Assembly: GCA_964605205.1 (NCBI GenBank)
Contig: CAZSBL010000026.1
Coordinates: 1-30,171 of the forward strand
Reading direction: 5' to 3'
Length of the DNA stretch: 30,171 nt
Origin: JAWVYT01 sp964605205
GTDB taxonomy: Bacteria > Gemmatimonadota > Gemmatimonadetes > Longimicrobiales > RSA9
The number at the start of each line of letters is the position of its first letter. Position 1 is the stretch's first letter. The position numbers and the translations under genes were made by a program. This document shows, piece after piece, positions 6,478 through 13,127 of this stretch. The notes below the pieces were generated by a model. It searched no databases, was not told the DNA's origin, and was given only the letters and a program-made list of their open reading frames with translations.

Positions 6478-8028
6478 ATGCAGCTGGTCTGGCACCGCGG
6501 CGACCTCCGCACCCACGACCACCCGGCGCTGGCCGCCGCCGTTGAGGCGAGCCCGACGCTCGGGCTGGTGGTCCTCGACCCGAACATCCTGGACGGCACG
6601 TCGCGGCGACGGCGCGCCCTCTTCCTCCGCGGCGTCCGGGCGCTCCGGGCGTCGTACGAGGAGCGCGGCGGGGTCCTGGTGGTCCGGTTCGGTGAGCCGG
6701 CGGAGGAGCTGGTGGCGCTGGTCGACGCCCTGGCCCCCGTTTCCGGCGGGATCGAGGCGGTCCGGGCGCTGGCCAGCTACACGCCGTACGGCGTCCACCG
6801 GGATGGTACAGTGATGGCGGCGCTCCGGGAGGTGGGGCTCGGCGTGCGCTGGTACGACGGCGCCTACGTCCACTCGCCCGGCACCGTTCGCACCGCCAAC
6901 GGCTCGTTCTACTCCGTCTTCTCGCCCTTCCACCGCCGGTGGACGGCCCGGGGCACGCCGGAGCCCGTTTCCGCCCCGGAGCGGATCCCGGCCCCGTCGC
7001 TGGACCCGGGCTTCGACCCCGGGGAGGTGGAAGACCCGGCACCCGGCGTGAAGCTGCCGGAGCCCGGCGAGGCCGCGGCGCTGGAGGCGCTGGAGGCGTG
7101 GGTCGAGGGCGGACTCGCCGACTACGCCCGGCGCCGGGACCGGCTGGACGGGGCCGGCACGTCGCACCTCTCGCCGTACCTGGCCCTCGGCGCCCTCTCG
7201 GCCCGGACCGCCGCCGTCCGGGTGGAGGCCGCGGCCCACGCCGATCCGGCCGTGGCCGACGGGGCGAAGAAGTGGCTGGCCGAGCTGGCCTGGCGGGATT
7301 TCATGGCCGACCTCCTCTACCACCGGCCGGACCTGCTGGACGCGCCGTTCCAGCCGAAGTGGCGGTCGTTCGAGTGGGTCGGCGGAGAGGCCGAGCTTGA
7401 GGCGTGGGAGGAAGCCCGGACCGGGATCCCGGCCGTGGACGCCGCCATGCGCCAGCTGAAGGAGACCGGCTGGATCAGCAACCGCGCCCGCATGGTGGCG
7501 GCCCAGTTCCTGACCAAGAACCTCCGGGTCGACTGGCGGGAGGGGGAGGCCGTCTTCAAGCGCTGGCTCCTGGACGGAGACACCGCCAGCAACGTCGGCA
7601 ACTGGCAGTGGGCCGCGGGGCTCGGGATCGACAACGCGCCCTACTTCCGGGTCATGAACCCCGTCTCCCAGGCGGAGAAGCACGACCCGGACGGAGGCTG
7701 GCTCCGCCGCTGGGCGCCCGACCGCGGAAGCGACCCGTCGCCCCGGCACCCCGTGGCGGAGCCGAAACCGTCCCGGCAGGCGTACATCGAGGCGGCCGGC
7801 CAGGTGGGGGACTTCGCCGGCGAGCCGCCGCCGGTCCGTCGCCCCCGGCTGACGCTGGCCTCGGCCGCCCAGCTCCGGAGCGTCCACGGCGTGGGGCCCG
7901 AGACCGCCGCCGCGGTCCTCGAAGCCGTGGCCGACGGCCGGGTCCGCCAGGAAGCACAGCTGGCGGAGGTCCCGGGCGTCGGGGAGCGAACGGCCGCGGC
8001 GCTCTCGGCCCGGTTCCGGATCCCGTAA
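6478..8028 (+). CDS. phrB: Deoxyribodipyrimidine photolyase with C-terminal helix-hairpin-helix domain
   Basis: This 516-residue protein repairs UV-induced cyclobutane pyrimidine dimers using blue light and FAD. The antenna-binding domain opens with LVWHRGDLRTHDHPAL. The FAD-binding domain contains TSHLSPYLALGALSAR, WRDFMADLL, WISNRARMVAAQFLTKNL and the signature around N375-W376-Q377-W378, then NAPYFRVMNP. Those features fit class I photolyases of about 450-480 residues. The extra tail carries two helix-hairpin-helix motifs, SVHGVGPETAAAV (468-480) and EVPGVGERTAAAL (497-509), a non-specific DNA-binding unit seen in RuvA and UvrC. GGAG lies just before the ATG. A cryptochrome role is less likely given the strong photolyase motifs. 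Confidence 0.93.
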   Translation: MQLVWHRGDLRTHDHPALAAAVEASPTLGLVVLDPNILDGTSRRRRALFLRGVRALRASYEERGGVLVVRFGEPAEELVALVDALAPVSGGIEAVRALASYTPYGVHRDGTVMAALREVGLGVRWYDGAYVHSPGTVRTANGSFYSVFSPFHRRWTARGTPEPVSAPERIPAPSLDPGFDPGEVEDPAPGVKLPEPGEAAALEALEAWVEGGLADYARRRDRLDGAGTSHLSPYLALGALSARTAAVRVEAAAHADPAVADGAKKWLAELAWRDFMADLLYHRPDLLDAPFQPKWRSFEWVGGEAELEAWEEARTGIPAVDAAMRQLKETGWISNRARMVAAQFLTKNLRVDWREGEAVFKRWLLDGDTASNVGNWQWAAGLGIDNAPYFRVMNPVSQAEKHDPDGGWLRRWAPDRGSDPSPRHPVAEPKPSRQAYIEAAGQVGDFAGEPPPVRRPRLTLASAAQLRSVHGVGPETAAAVLEAVADGRVRQEAQLAEVPGVGERTAAALSARFRIP

Positions 8029-8096
8029 TCTGTCACGATGACGCGCGCCGGGACGTTACCCGGGTGAACCGACCCGAAGGTATTCCAGGGATTGCC

Positions 8097-8933
8097 TTGA
8101 AGCCCCCACTCCCTCGTGTCACGCTGACGCTCGCTCTCCTCCTGGCGGCCGGCCCCGTCCCGGCCCAGGAGGTCACCGGCGTCGTGGTCGACCATCCCGC
8201 CGGCGCACCGCTGCGCAACGTCCACGTCACTCTCCTCGACCTCGAACAGCGCCAGTACGACGGGGTCCTCACCGACAGCCTGGGGCGGTTCACGCTCTCG
8301 CCACCGGCAGCCGGGAGCTGGCTGGTGAGAGCGGAGCACCTCGGGTACACAACCACCCGGTCGGAGCCGGTCTCCGTTTCGCCGGGAGAACGCGTCCGGA
8401 TCGAGATCCGCCTGTCGACGCAGCCGATCTCCGTGGAGCCGGTGGTGGTAGTCGGCCGCTCGCCCGAGGGCAACGCCGACATCGAGGCCTTCTATGACCG
8501 GGTGCGCTACGGCCGCCGGACCGGGCTCGGCACATTCGTCACCCGGGCCGAGATCGAGAAGTCGGCCGCCTTGGAGCCCTCCGACCTGCTCCGGCGCGTC
8601 CCCGGCGTCCAGGTGGTGGCCAGGAGTGGACGGGTGGGCTCGACCAGCCGGATCCGGGTACGCGGCTGCCGACCCACCGTGTACGTCGACGGTATGCCCA
8701 TCAACCATCCGGGAATCACCGGCTCCCTCGATGAGCTCGTCCCGCTGACCGATATCGAGGGCATCGAGGTCTACCGGGGCGTCGGGCGTACCGTGGACGG
8801 GTATCACGACCCCAACGGGTGCGGACTCATCCTGGTCTGGACCCGTCGCGGCACCAGCGACGGACCCGACTCCTCGTGGGTCCGATTCCTCATCGGCACG
8901 GCGCTGCTGCTGAGCGTCCTCTTCCTCCACTGA
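8097..8933 (+). CDS. Exported carboxypeptidase-regulatory-fold / TonB-plug protein without a barrel
   Basis: This 278-residue protein has a signal peptide (LPRVTLTLALLLAAGPVPAQ) and a carboxypeptidase-regulatory-like beta-sandwich at about residues 23-115 (VTGVVVDHPAGAPLRNVHVT). A TonB-receptor plug-like domain at about 120-250 carries LLRRVPGVQVV, IRVRGCRPTVYVDG and IEGIEVYRGVG. It ends with CGLILVWTRRG and a hydrophobic helix (FLIGTALLLSVLFLH). A real TonB-dependent receptor would continue with a 22-strand barrel; none follows. The start is uncertain: TTG 8097 gives the cleanest signal peptide, with AGGGA upstream, and GTG 8064 is in frame. TAATCT at 8027-8032 could be its -10. It resembles the end of the gene at 24588. 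Confidence 0.8.
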   Translation: MKPPLPRVTLTLALLLAAGPVPAQEVTGVVVDHPAGAPLRNVHVTLLDLEQRQYDGVLTDSLGRFTLSPPAAGSWLVRAEHLGYTTTRSEPVSVSPGERVRIEIRLSTQPISVEPVVVVGRSPEGNADIEAFYDRVRYGRRTGLGTFVTRAEIEKSAALEPSDLLRRVPGVQVVARSGRVGSTSRIRVRGCRPTVYVDGMPINHPGITGSLDELVPLTDIEGIEVYRGVGRTVDGYHDPNGCGLILVWTRRGTSDGPDSSWVRFLIGTALLLSVLFLH

Positions 8934-8955
8934 GCGATGCGGCCAGGCCGCGGCC

Positions 8956-10047
8956 TCAGGCCAGCCGGGCCCGCCCCGAGTCCGCCGCCACCACCAGCGC
9001 CCGGGGGTAGGGCCGGAAGTAGGCCTGCTCCCGCAGGTACGGCTCGTCGAACCGCTCCACCCAACTGCCCAGCACCGACAGCAGCGCCTGCAGCGGGAGA
9101 CGCCCCTCCCGGTACTCCGCCTGCAGCTCCTCGAACTGCCGCTTCTCCGCCCTCGCCAGCTCCCGCTTGAAGTACCCCTGGGCGTGCTGGATCACGTTCG
9201 CGTGCGCGCCCGCTCCGGCCGGCTCCGCCATGGCCTCGGCGAACCCCGCCCGGTAGGCCGGAACCACCTCGTCGAACGCGGTCCCCGCCTCCGCCACCCG
9301 CCGGCCCAGCTCCCGCTGGCCTTCCGGCGAGTGCGCCATCAGCACCAGCTTGTAGCGGGTGTGGAACTCCACCAGCCCGCCCGGACCCTCCGCCAGCGCC
9401 CGCCGCAGCCGGGCCGAGGCGAAAATGCGGGTCAGCCAGTGGTGCCGGATCTCCGCGTTCGTCAGCCGTCCCTCGTCTTCCATGGCCGCCATCGGGTAGC
9501 GGTCCATCATGATCCCGGCGAACAGCCCGGCGTCCTTCCGGACCACCGGCGCGTCTTCCGGCGCCCCGTAGACCTTCACGTCCTTGATCCCGCACGACGG
9601 TGACCGGCTCTTCAGCAGCAGCCCGTCCACGTCACTCGTGGCGTCGGCGAACCCGTGGCTGAACCCGGTCATCCGCTCCGTCAGGTCCCGGGACGTGGAC
9701 GGCTGGATCAGCCGGAGGCCGGACCGGCCGGCGGCACCGGCGGCGTCGGACCCGTCGTCGCCGGCCACCAGCCGGATCGGGTCCCGGGGCACGCCCAGCC
9801 CGATCTCCACCTCCGGGCAGGTCGGCACGAACTCCACGAACGGGTCCACCAGCCGCATCACGCTCGACCGGATGGTCTGCGCGTTGTACCGGCACGCCTC
9901 GAGCTCCAGGCACTTGCTCAGCACGATCCGCGGCGTCGGGAACCCGGCGACGCCTCGCGCCGCCGCGTCACCGGCGCCCCTCCCGCTCCCGGAATCCATC
10001 CGCCCCTCGCCCCGCCGCCCGCCTTGGTCCCGCCCGTCTTTCGTCAT
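8956..10047 (-). CDS. DUF523-DUF1722 fusion protein (YbgA-like)
   Basis: This 363-residue cytoplasmic protein combines two uncharacterised domains. The N-terminal DUF523 part (about 40-195) has conserved cysteines in LSKCLELEACRYN, FVPTCPEVEIGLGVPRDPIR and SRSPSCGIKDVKVY. The C-terminal DUF1722/YbgA part (about 225-350) has HTRYKLVLMAHSP, YFKRELARAEKR and the PYLREQAYFRPYPRAL ending. The cysteines of DUF523 look able to hold a metal or cluster, but no activity is established to my knowledge. In E. coli ybgA lies next to the photolyase gene phr; here too a photolyase is close by. The ATG at 10047 follows GGAGG, and a G/R-rich stretch of about 35 residues precedes the conserved part. Confidence 0.85.
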   Translation of the reverse strand: MTKDGRDQGGRRGEGRMDSGSGRGAGDAAARGVAGFPTPRIVLSKCLELEACRYNAQTIRSSVMRLVDPFVEFVPTCPEVEIGLGVPRDPIRLVAGDDGSDAAGAAGRSGLRLIQPSTSRDLTERMTGFSHGFADATSDVDGLLLKSRSPSCGIKDVKVYGAPEDAPVVRKDAGLFAGIMMDRYPMAAMEDEGRLTNAEIRHHWLTRIFASARLRRALAEGPGGLVEFHTRYKLVLMAHSPEGQRELGRRVAEAGTAFDEVVPAYRAGFAEAMAEPAGAGAHANVIQHAQGYFKRELARAEKRQFEELQAEYREGRLPLQALLSVLGSWVERFDEPYLREQAYFRPYPRALVVAADSGRARLA

Positions 10048-10151
10048 CCATCCTCCGCCTGTTCCTCCACACCGCGCCTCTCGCCATCGCACGCGCACGG
10101 TCCAGGCCATACATTGGCCCCTCGACCACCACCGCAACAACAGGAGGGCCA

Positions 10152-10358
10152 GTGTCCGACCACGTCTACAAGAAGATCGAGCTCACCGGCTCGTCCAGCG
10201 AGGGCGTCGACCACGCCATCCGCAACGCCATCGACAAGGCATCGGAGACCGTGCACAACCTGCGCTGGTTCGAGGTTGACGAGATCCGCGGCCACATCGA
10301 AAACGGCCAGGTGGGCCACTTCCAGGTCACAGTGAAAATCGGCTTCACGCTGGACTGA
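10152..10358 (+). CDS. Dodecin, flavin-storage protein
   Basis: This 68-residue protein starts at a GTG seven bases after AGGAGGG. Dodecins form hollow dodecamers that bind stacked flavin pairs and protect or buffer FMN/FAD. The family pattern is complete: VYKKIELTGSSSEGVDHAIR at the front, then NLRWFEVDE with the flavin-stacking tryptophan. GQVGHFQVTVKIGF follows, with the glutamine that contacts the isoalloxazine ring. The gene is divergent from the DUF523 gene, with 104 bases between them including a TACATT at 10110-10115. A membrane protein follows after 11 bases. Confidence 0.93.
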   Translation: MSDHVYKKIELTGSSSEGVDHAIRNAIDKASETVHNLRWFEVDEIRGHIENGQVGHFQVTVKIGFTLD

Positions 10359-10369
10359 GGAGCCACACC

Positions 10370-10816
10370 ATGAGCCAGGGCCCCGGACCCCGATCCCCCG
10401 ACCACGCCATCCTGATGATGCGCATCATCGGCGGCAGCCTCGGCACGGGCGTCACCCTCTTCGCCTTCGTCAGCTGGTTCCTCCACCAACAGGGCGGCCT
10501 CACCACCGATATCGACGCGAGCCTCGCCTTCAACGGATTCCTCGCCCTCCTCCTCCTGGCCGCCCTCGGCGCCATCTTCATCTGGCGGTCCCGCGTGGCG
10601 CCCATCATCGAGCGGCCCCGCGAAGAGACAGAGTGGCAGCCCCGCGCGTCGGCCATCCAGACCGGCGTCATCACCACCTGGGCCCTCATCGAGGGCGCCG
10701 CCCTGGCCGGCGAGGTGGTCTACTTCCTGACGGGGCACACCCTGGCCGGCGTGCTCGGCGTGGCGCTGATCTGGGTGGCCATCGGGCTTACGTGGCCGAA
10801 AAAGGAGTGGCTCTAG
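10370..10816 (+). CDS. Small membrane protein of unknown function
   Basis: This 148-residue protein has four predicted membrane helices arranged as two pairs: about residues 14-37 (LMMRIIGGSLGTGVTLFAFV), 50-68 (FNGFLALLLLAALGAIFIW), 97-117 and 121-140 (LAGVLGVALIWVAIGLTW). Charged residues (IERPREETEW) sit in the loop between the pairs. I do not recognise a named family. It begins 11 bases after dodecin, with GAGGAG upstream, so it is probably in the same transcript. Its stop lies three bases from the stop of the convergent endonuclease IV gene. Confidence 0.75.
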   Translation: MSQGPGPRSPDHAILMMRIIGGSLGTGVTLFAFVSWFLHQQGGLTTDIDASLAFNGFLALLLLAALGAIFIWRSRVAPIIERPREETEWQPRASAIQTGVITTWALIEGAALAGEVVYFLTGHTLAGVLGVALIWVAIGLTWPKKEWL

Positions 10817-10819
10817 GGC

Positions 10820-11710
10820 TCAACCCGCCAGCTCCTCCAGCAGCTCCCGCATCGCCACGTCGTTCGGGTCCGCCGACCGGTCGTCATCCGCGACGTCGGG
10901 GTCGGCCTGCGGGGTCTCCAGCACCAGCAGCACGCCCCGGGTCCGCTCGTCCGCCAGCAGCCACCGGAACGGTTCCTCCCCGATATGGCCCTCGCCGATC
11001 AGCGCGTGGCGGTCCTTGTTCGTCCCCCGCTCGAACTGGCTGTCGTTCAGGTGGAAGAAGCTCGGCGGCTCCCCCACCACCTCCTCCCACTCGTCCAGGA
11101 TCCGCCGCAGCGTCTCCTCGCTCTCGTCGATGGCGTACCCCGCGCTGAACAGGTGGCACGTGTCCAGACCGTACCCCGTCCGCCCCCGGAGCTCCGACGG
11201 CACGCCGTCCAGCATCCGCGCCACCTCCGCCGCCGTCCGGCCCACCGTGGCACCGGCCCCCGCCGTGTTCTCCACCCACAGCTCCGTCTCCGAGTCCACC
11301 GCCTCCAGCGCCCCCGTGATGGCGTCGCTCACGTGACCTATGGCCTCGTCCACGTCGCCCTTCCCCGCGCTCCCCGGGTGGAAGCACACGCCCGCCACAC
11401 CCAGGATCGATGACCGCTCCAGCTCCTTCGCCAAACCCGCGTGCGCTCGCTCCCGACGCTCCGCGTCCCCCGTCTTCGCCGTGTTCAGCACGTACCCGGC
11501 GTGCACCATCACGTGCTTCGGGTCCATGCCGGTTTCATCGAGCGCCGCCCGGAACCGCTCCACACGCGCGTCGCTGATCCCGGATTTGTCGTTGTAGAAC
11601 TTCGGGATCAGCGTAAAGACCTGGAGCGCGTCGAGACCCGCCGCCGCGGCGCGGTAGACGGTCATCTCGATGCCGCCGTTGCTGTTGGTGTGGGAACCGA
11701 AAATATGCAT
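10820..11710 (-). CDS. nfo: Endonuclease IV (AP endonuclease)
   Basis: This 296-residue TIM-barrel enzyme cuts DNA 5' to abasic sites in base-excision repair. All nine metal ligands of the E. coli Nfo family can be matched: H in MVHAGYVLN, H in VCFHPGS, E in WVENTAG, D and H in LDTCHLFSAGY, H in FFHLNDS, D and H in DRHALIGEGHIG, and E in VLETP. The opening FGSHTNSNGGI is the usual substrate-binding start. The length is close to the 285 residues of E. coli Nfo. The open frame extends 33 codons upstream, but conservation begins at the ATG at 11710. No clear Shine-Dalgarno precedes it. Confidence 0.93.
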   Translation of the reverse strand: MHIFGSHTNSNGGIEMTVYRAAAAGLDALQVFTLIPKFYNDKSGISDARVERFRAALDETGMDPKHVMVHAGYVLNTAKTGDAERRERAHAGLAKELERSSILGVAGVCFHPGSAGKGDVDEAIGHVSDAITGALEAVDSETELWVENTAGAGATVGRTAAEVARMLDGVPSELRGRTGYGLDTCHLFSAGYAIDESEETLRRILDEWEEVVGEPPSFFHLNDSQFERGTNKDRHALIGEGHIGEEPFRWLLADERTRGVLLVLETPQADPDVADDDRSADPNDVAMRELLEELAG

Positions 11711-11956
11711 GGAATTCGGGGTCGGGGTCGGACTCGTATTCGGGATCCGGTCGGACGACGGCGGGCGAGGCCGGGTTCGTCTCGGGCCGCCGGCTGTCCG
11801 GCGCTGCAAACGTCGGGCCGGGGAGGGCGAGGGGCAAGGGATCGAGGGTGAGGGCGAGGGCGAGGAGTGGGCGAGGGGCCCGGTCGGGCTGTGGCCGGAA
11901 CGCAGCAGTCGTACGGTGCCGGGGTTGCCGGGCTTCGTCGGGCGCCGTGATCATGT
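11711..11956. other. Non-coding G-rich spacer
   Basis: The DNA between the endonuclease IV start and the palindromic array shows no convincing gene. Between about 11818 and 11880 the plus strand is a purine-rich run built on GAGGGCGAGG-like units. I see no further promoter or structured RNA signal. Confidence 0.4.
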
Positions 11957-12127
11957 CCCGAACCCTCCGGCGGCCGACCCCCGACAGATGAGTGGAGAGT
12001 TTGGGTCGTCTCGCGACCCGAACCCTCCTTCCATCGATCCCGGAGAACAACGATCGGAAGGTTTGGGTCGCTCCGCGACCCGAACCCTCATCTGGTCGCA
12101 CAGCCCGCAGCGAACGGAGGGTTTGGG
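11957..12127. repeat. Short array of palindromic repeats, about 60-base period
   Basis: Two 29-base repeats (11999-12027 and 12061-12089) match at 26 positions. Each is a hairpin with arms GTTTGGGTCG and CGACCCGAAC around a five-base loop. A right half (CCCGAACCCTC, 11957-11967) precedes them and a left half (GTTTGGG, 12121-12127) follows, giving three intervening segments of 31-33 bases. Those segments also have complementary ends, for example CCCTC against GAGGG and CTTCC against GGAAG. The spacing recalls CRISPR, but the diverged repeats, complementary spacer ends and lack of cas genes argue for a REP-like intergenic element. Confidence 0.6.
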
Positions 12128-12158
12128 ACACCCCTACCCTGGCGCCTTCTCGTGCAGT

Positions 12159-12185
12159 CTGATAATTTGATTCTGACACTATCAG
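12159..12185. promoter_or_regulatory. Palindromic operator candidate of the toxin-antitoxin operon
   Basis: CTGATA (12159-12164) and TATCAG (12180-12185) form an inverted repeat with a 15-base centre, in a small AT-rich island directly before the antitoxin. The right arm abuts the Shine-Dalgarno GGGAGG (12185-12190). Phd-type antitoxins usually repress their own operon through such palindromes. Confidence 0.45.
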
Positions 12186-12196
12186 GGAGGTCGCCC

Positions 12197-12475
12197 ATGA
12201 AGACCGATGCGTCCGTTACAGACGTCAGCCGCAACTTCGCCGACTACATCAACCGCGTCGCCTACCGCGGGGAGCGATTCGTGCTGATCCGGGGCGGGAA
12301 GCCGGTGGCCGAGCTGTCGCCGGTCCCCACCGGCACGCGGCTCCGGGACCTGCCGGCGCTGCTCGAGTCACTGCCCCGGCTCGATCCCGAGGAGGCCGAC
12401 GCCTTCGCCGAGGACGTGGCCGGCGCGCGGGCGGAGCTGAACGACGTACCGCCGGAGGATCCGTGGGCGTCCTGA
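12197..12475 (+). CDS. Phd/YefM-type antitoxin
   Basis: This 92-residue protein has the Phd/YefM N-terminal DNA-binding fold: VTDVSRNFADYINRVAYRGE, then RFVLIRGGKPVAELSP. The acidic C-terminal tail (EEADAFAEDVAGARAEL, ending PPEDPWAS) is the kind of segment that wraps around a PIN toxin. The start is set by GGGAGG six bases before the ATG at 12197. The antitoxin would neutralise the toxin encoded next and, with it, repress the operon; that role follows from the family. The toxin start lies 13 bases inside this gene, implying coupled translation. A palindrome at 12159-12185 sits at the promoter. Confidence 0.88.
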   Translation: MKTDASVTDVSRNFADYINRVAYRGERFVLIRGGKPVAELSPVPTGTRLRDLPALLESLPRLDPEEADAFAEDVAGARAELNDVPPEDPWAS

Positions 12476-12870
12476 TCGACAGCACGGTCCTCATCGACCA
12501 CGAACGAGGGCGGCTGGACCTGGAGGGCCACATCGCCGAACGCGACGACGAGCCGTTCCTCCTCTCCGTGGTCTCCGTCAGCGCGCTGCTCCACGGCGTC
12601 CACCGCGCCGGCGACCGGACCCGCCGGGCCCACCGCTCCGCCTTCGTCGAGGCGATCGTGGATCGATTCCCGATCCTGTCCCTCGACCTGCCCACGGCCC
12701 GGGCCCACGCCGAGCTCCGGGCTGAGCTGGCGACGTCCGGCCAGCTCATCGGCGCCCACGACCTCTGGCTCGCCGCCGCGGCCCTCGCTCATGGCCTGAC
12801 GCTGGTGACCGCCGACGTGCGCCACTTCCATCACGTGGAGGGACTGACGGTGGAGGACTGGGGGGCGTAG
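12463..12870 (+). CDS. vapC: PIN-domain VapC-type toxin, one acidic residue substituted
   Basis: This 135-residue PIN-domain protein is of the VapC ribonuclease type that cleaves RNA such as tRNA or rRNA. It starts at a GTG overlapping the antitoxin gene. Conserved features are D6 in LIDSTVLID, D100 in GAHDLWLAAAAL and D118 in LVTADVRHF. The position normally held by the second catalytic acid (SVV.VSELLHG in relatives) is alanine here: A41, codon GCG, in SVSALLHG. GAG to GCG is a single base change. The toxin may therefore be weak or inactive, or another residue such as E30 may substitute. Everything else in the fold looks intact. Confidence 0.87.
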   Translation: MGVLIDSTVLIDHERGRLDLEGHIAERDDEPFLLSVVSVSALLHGVHRAGDRTRRAHRSAFVEAIVDRFPILSLDLPTARAHAELRAELATSGQLIGAHDLWLAAAALAHGLTLVTADVRHFHHVEGLTVEDWGA

Positions 12871-12968
12871 CCGCCGCTCGCCCAGCAGGAACGCCGCCAG
12901 TCCAGCCGGCAGGGCCAGCGCACGCTCGTGCCGACCGCCCACCGACATCGCCTGCCACCACCCCGTGG
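12871..12968 (-). pseudogene. Possible out-of-frame continuation of the small membrane gene
   Basis: On the minus strand, in a different frame from the gene at 12969-13127, the translation reads protein-like: ATGWWQAMSVGGRHERALAL followed by PAGLAAFLLGERR. This would naturally extend the hydrophobic protein encoded just upstream if one base had been gained or lost near 12975. The continued frame then runs into the 3' end of the toxin gene with no sensible stop. I read it as the decayed or truncated tail of a membrane protein gene. An assembly error is the alternative. Confidence 0.3.
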
Positions 12969-13127
12969 CTACGGCCGCACCGCCGGCGCCCAGCCGGTGT
13001 TCTGGAGGACCACCCCGGCGAGGAAGACCCCAGCGCCCTGGCCGAGGCTCCAGGCCACCAGGGTATCCACGCGGGCGGTGGTGATGGACCAGAGCCCGAG
13101 CGCCAGGAGCCCGCCGTCTTCGATCAC
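12969..13127 (-). CDS. Small hydrophobic protein coupled to the GH3 gene, probably truncated
   Basis: This 52-codon frame starts at a GTG that overlaps the stop of the GH3 gene (GTGA, 13127-13124), the usual sign of translational coupling. The product is hydrophobic, with LLALGLWSITTARVDTLVAW and AGVFLAGVVLQNTGW, suggesting two membrane segments. It stops abruptly at a TAG. Sequence in another frame just downstream also looks like membrane protein, so this may be the first part of a frameshifted gene. I do not recognise the family. Confidence 0.4.
   Translation of the reverse strand: MIEDGGLLALGLWSITTARVDTLVAWSLGQGAGVFLAGVVLQNTGWAPAVRP

Noticed and set aside
6340..7887. A 515-codon minus-strand frame opposite the photolyase
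   Set aside because: The plus strand encodes an intact photolyase with all expected motifs, so the reverse frame is a shadow.
11957..12127. A true CRISPR array
   Set aside because: There are only two full repeats differing at three positions, spacer ends are complementary, and no cas gene is present in the window.
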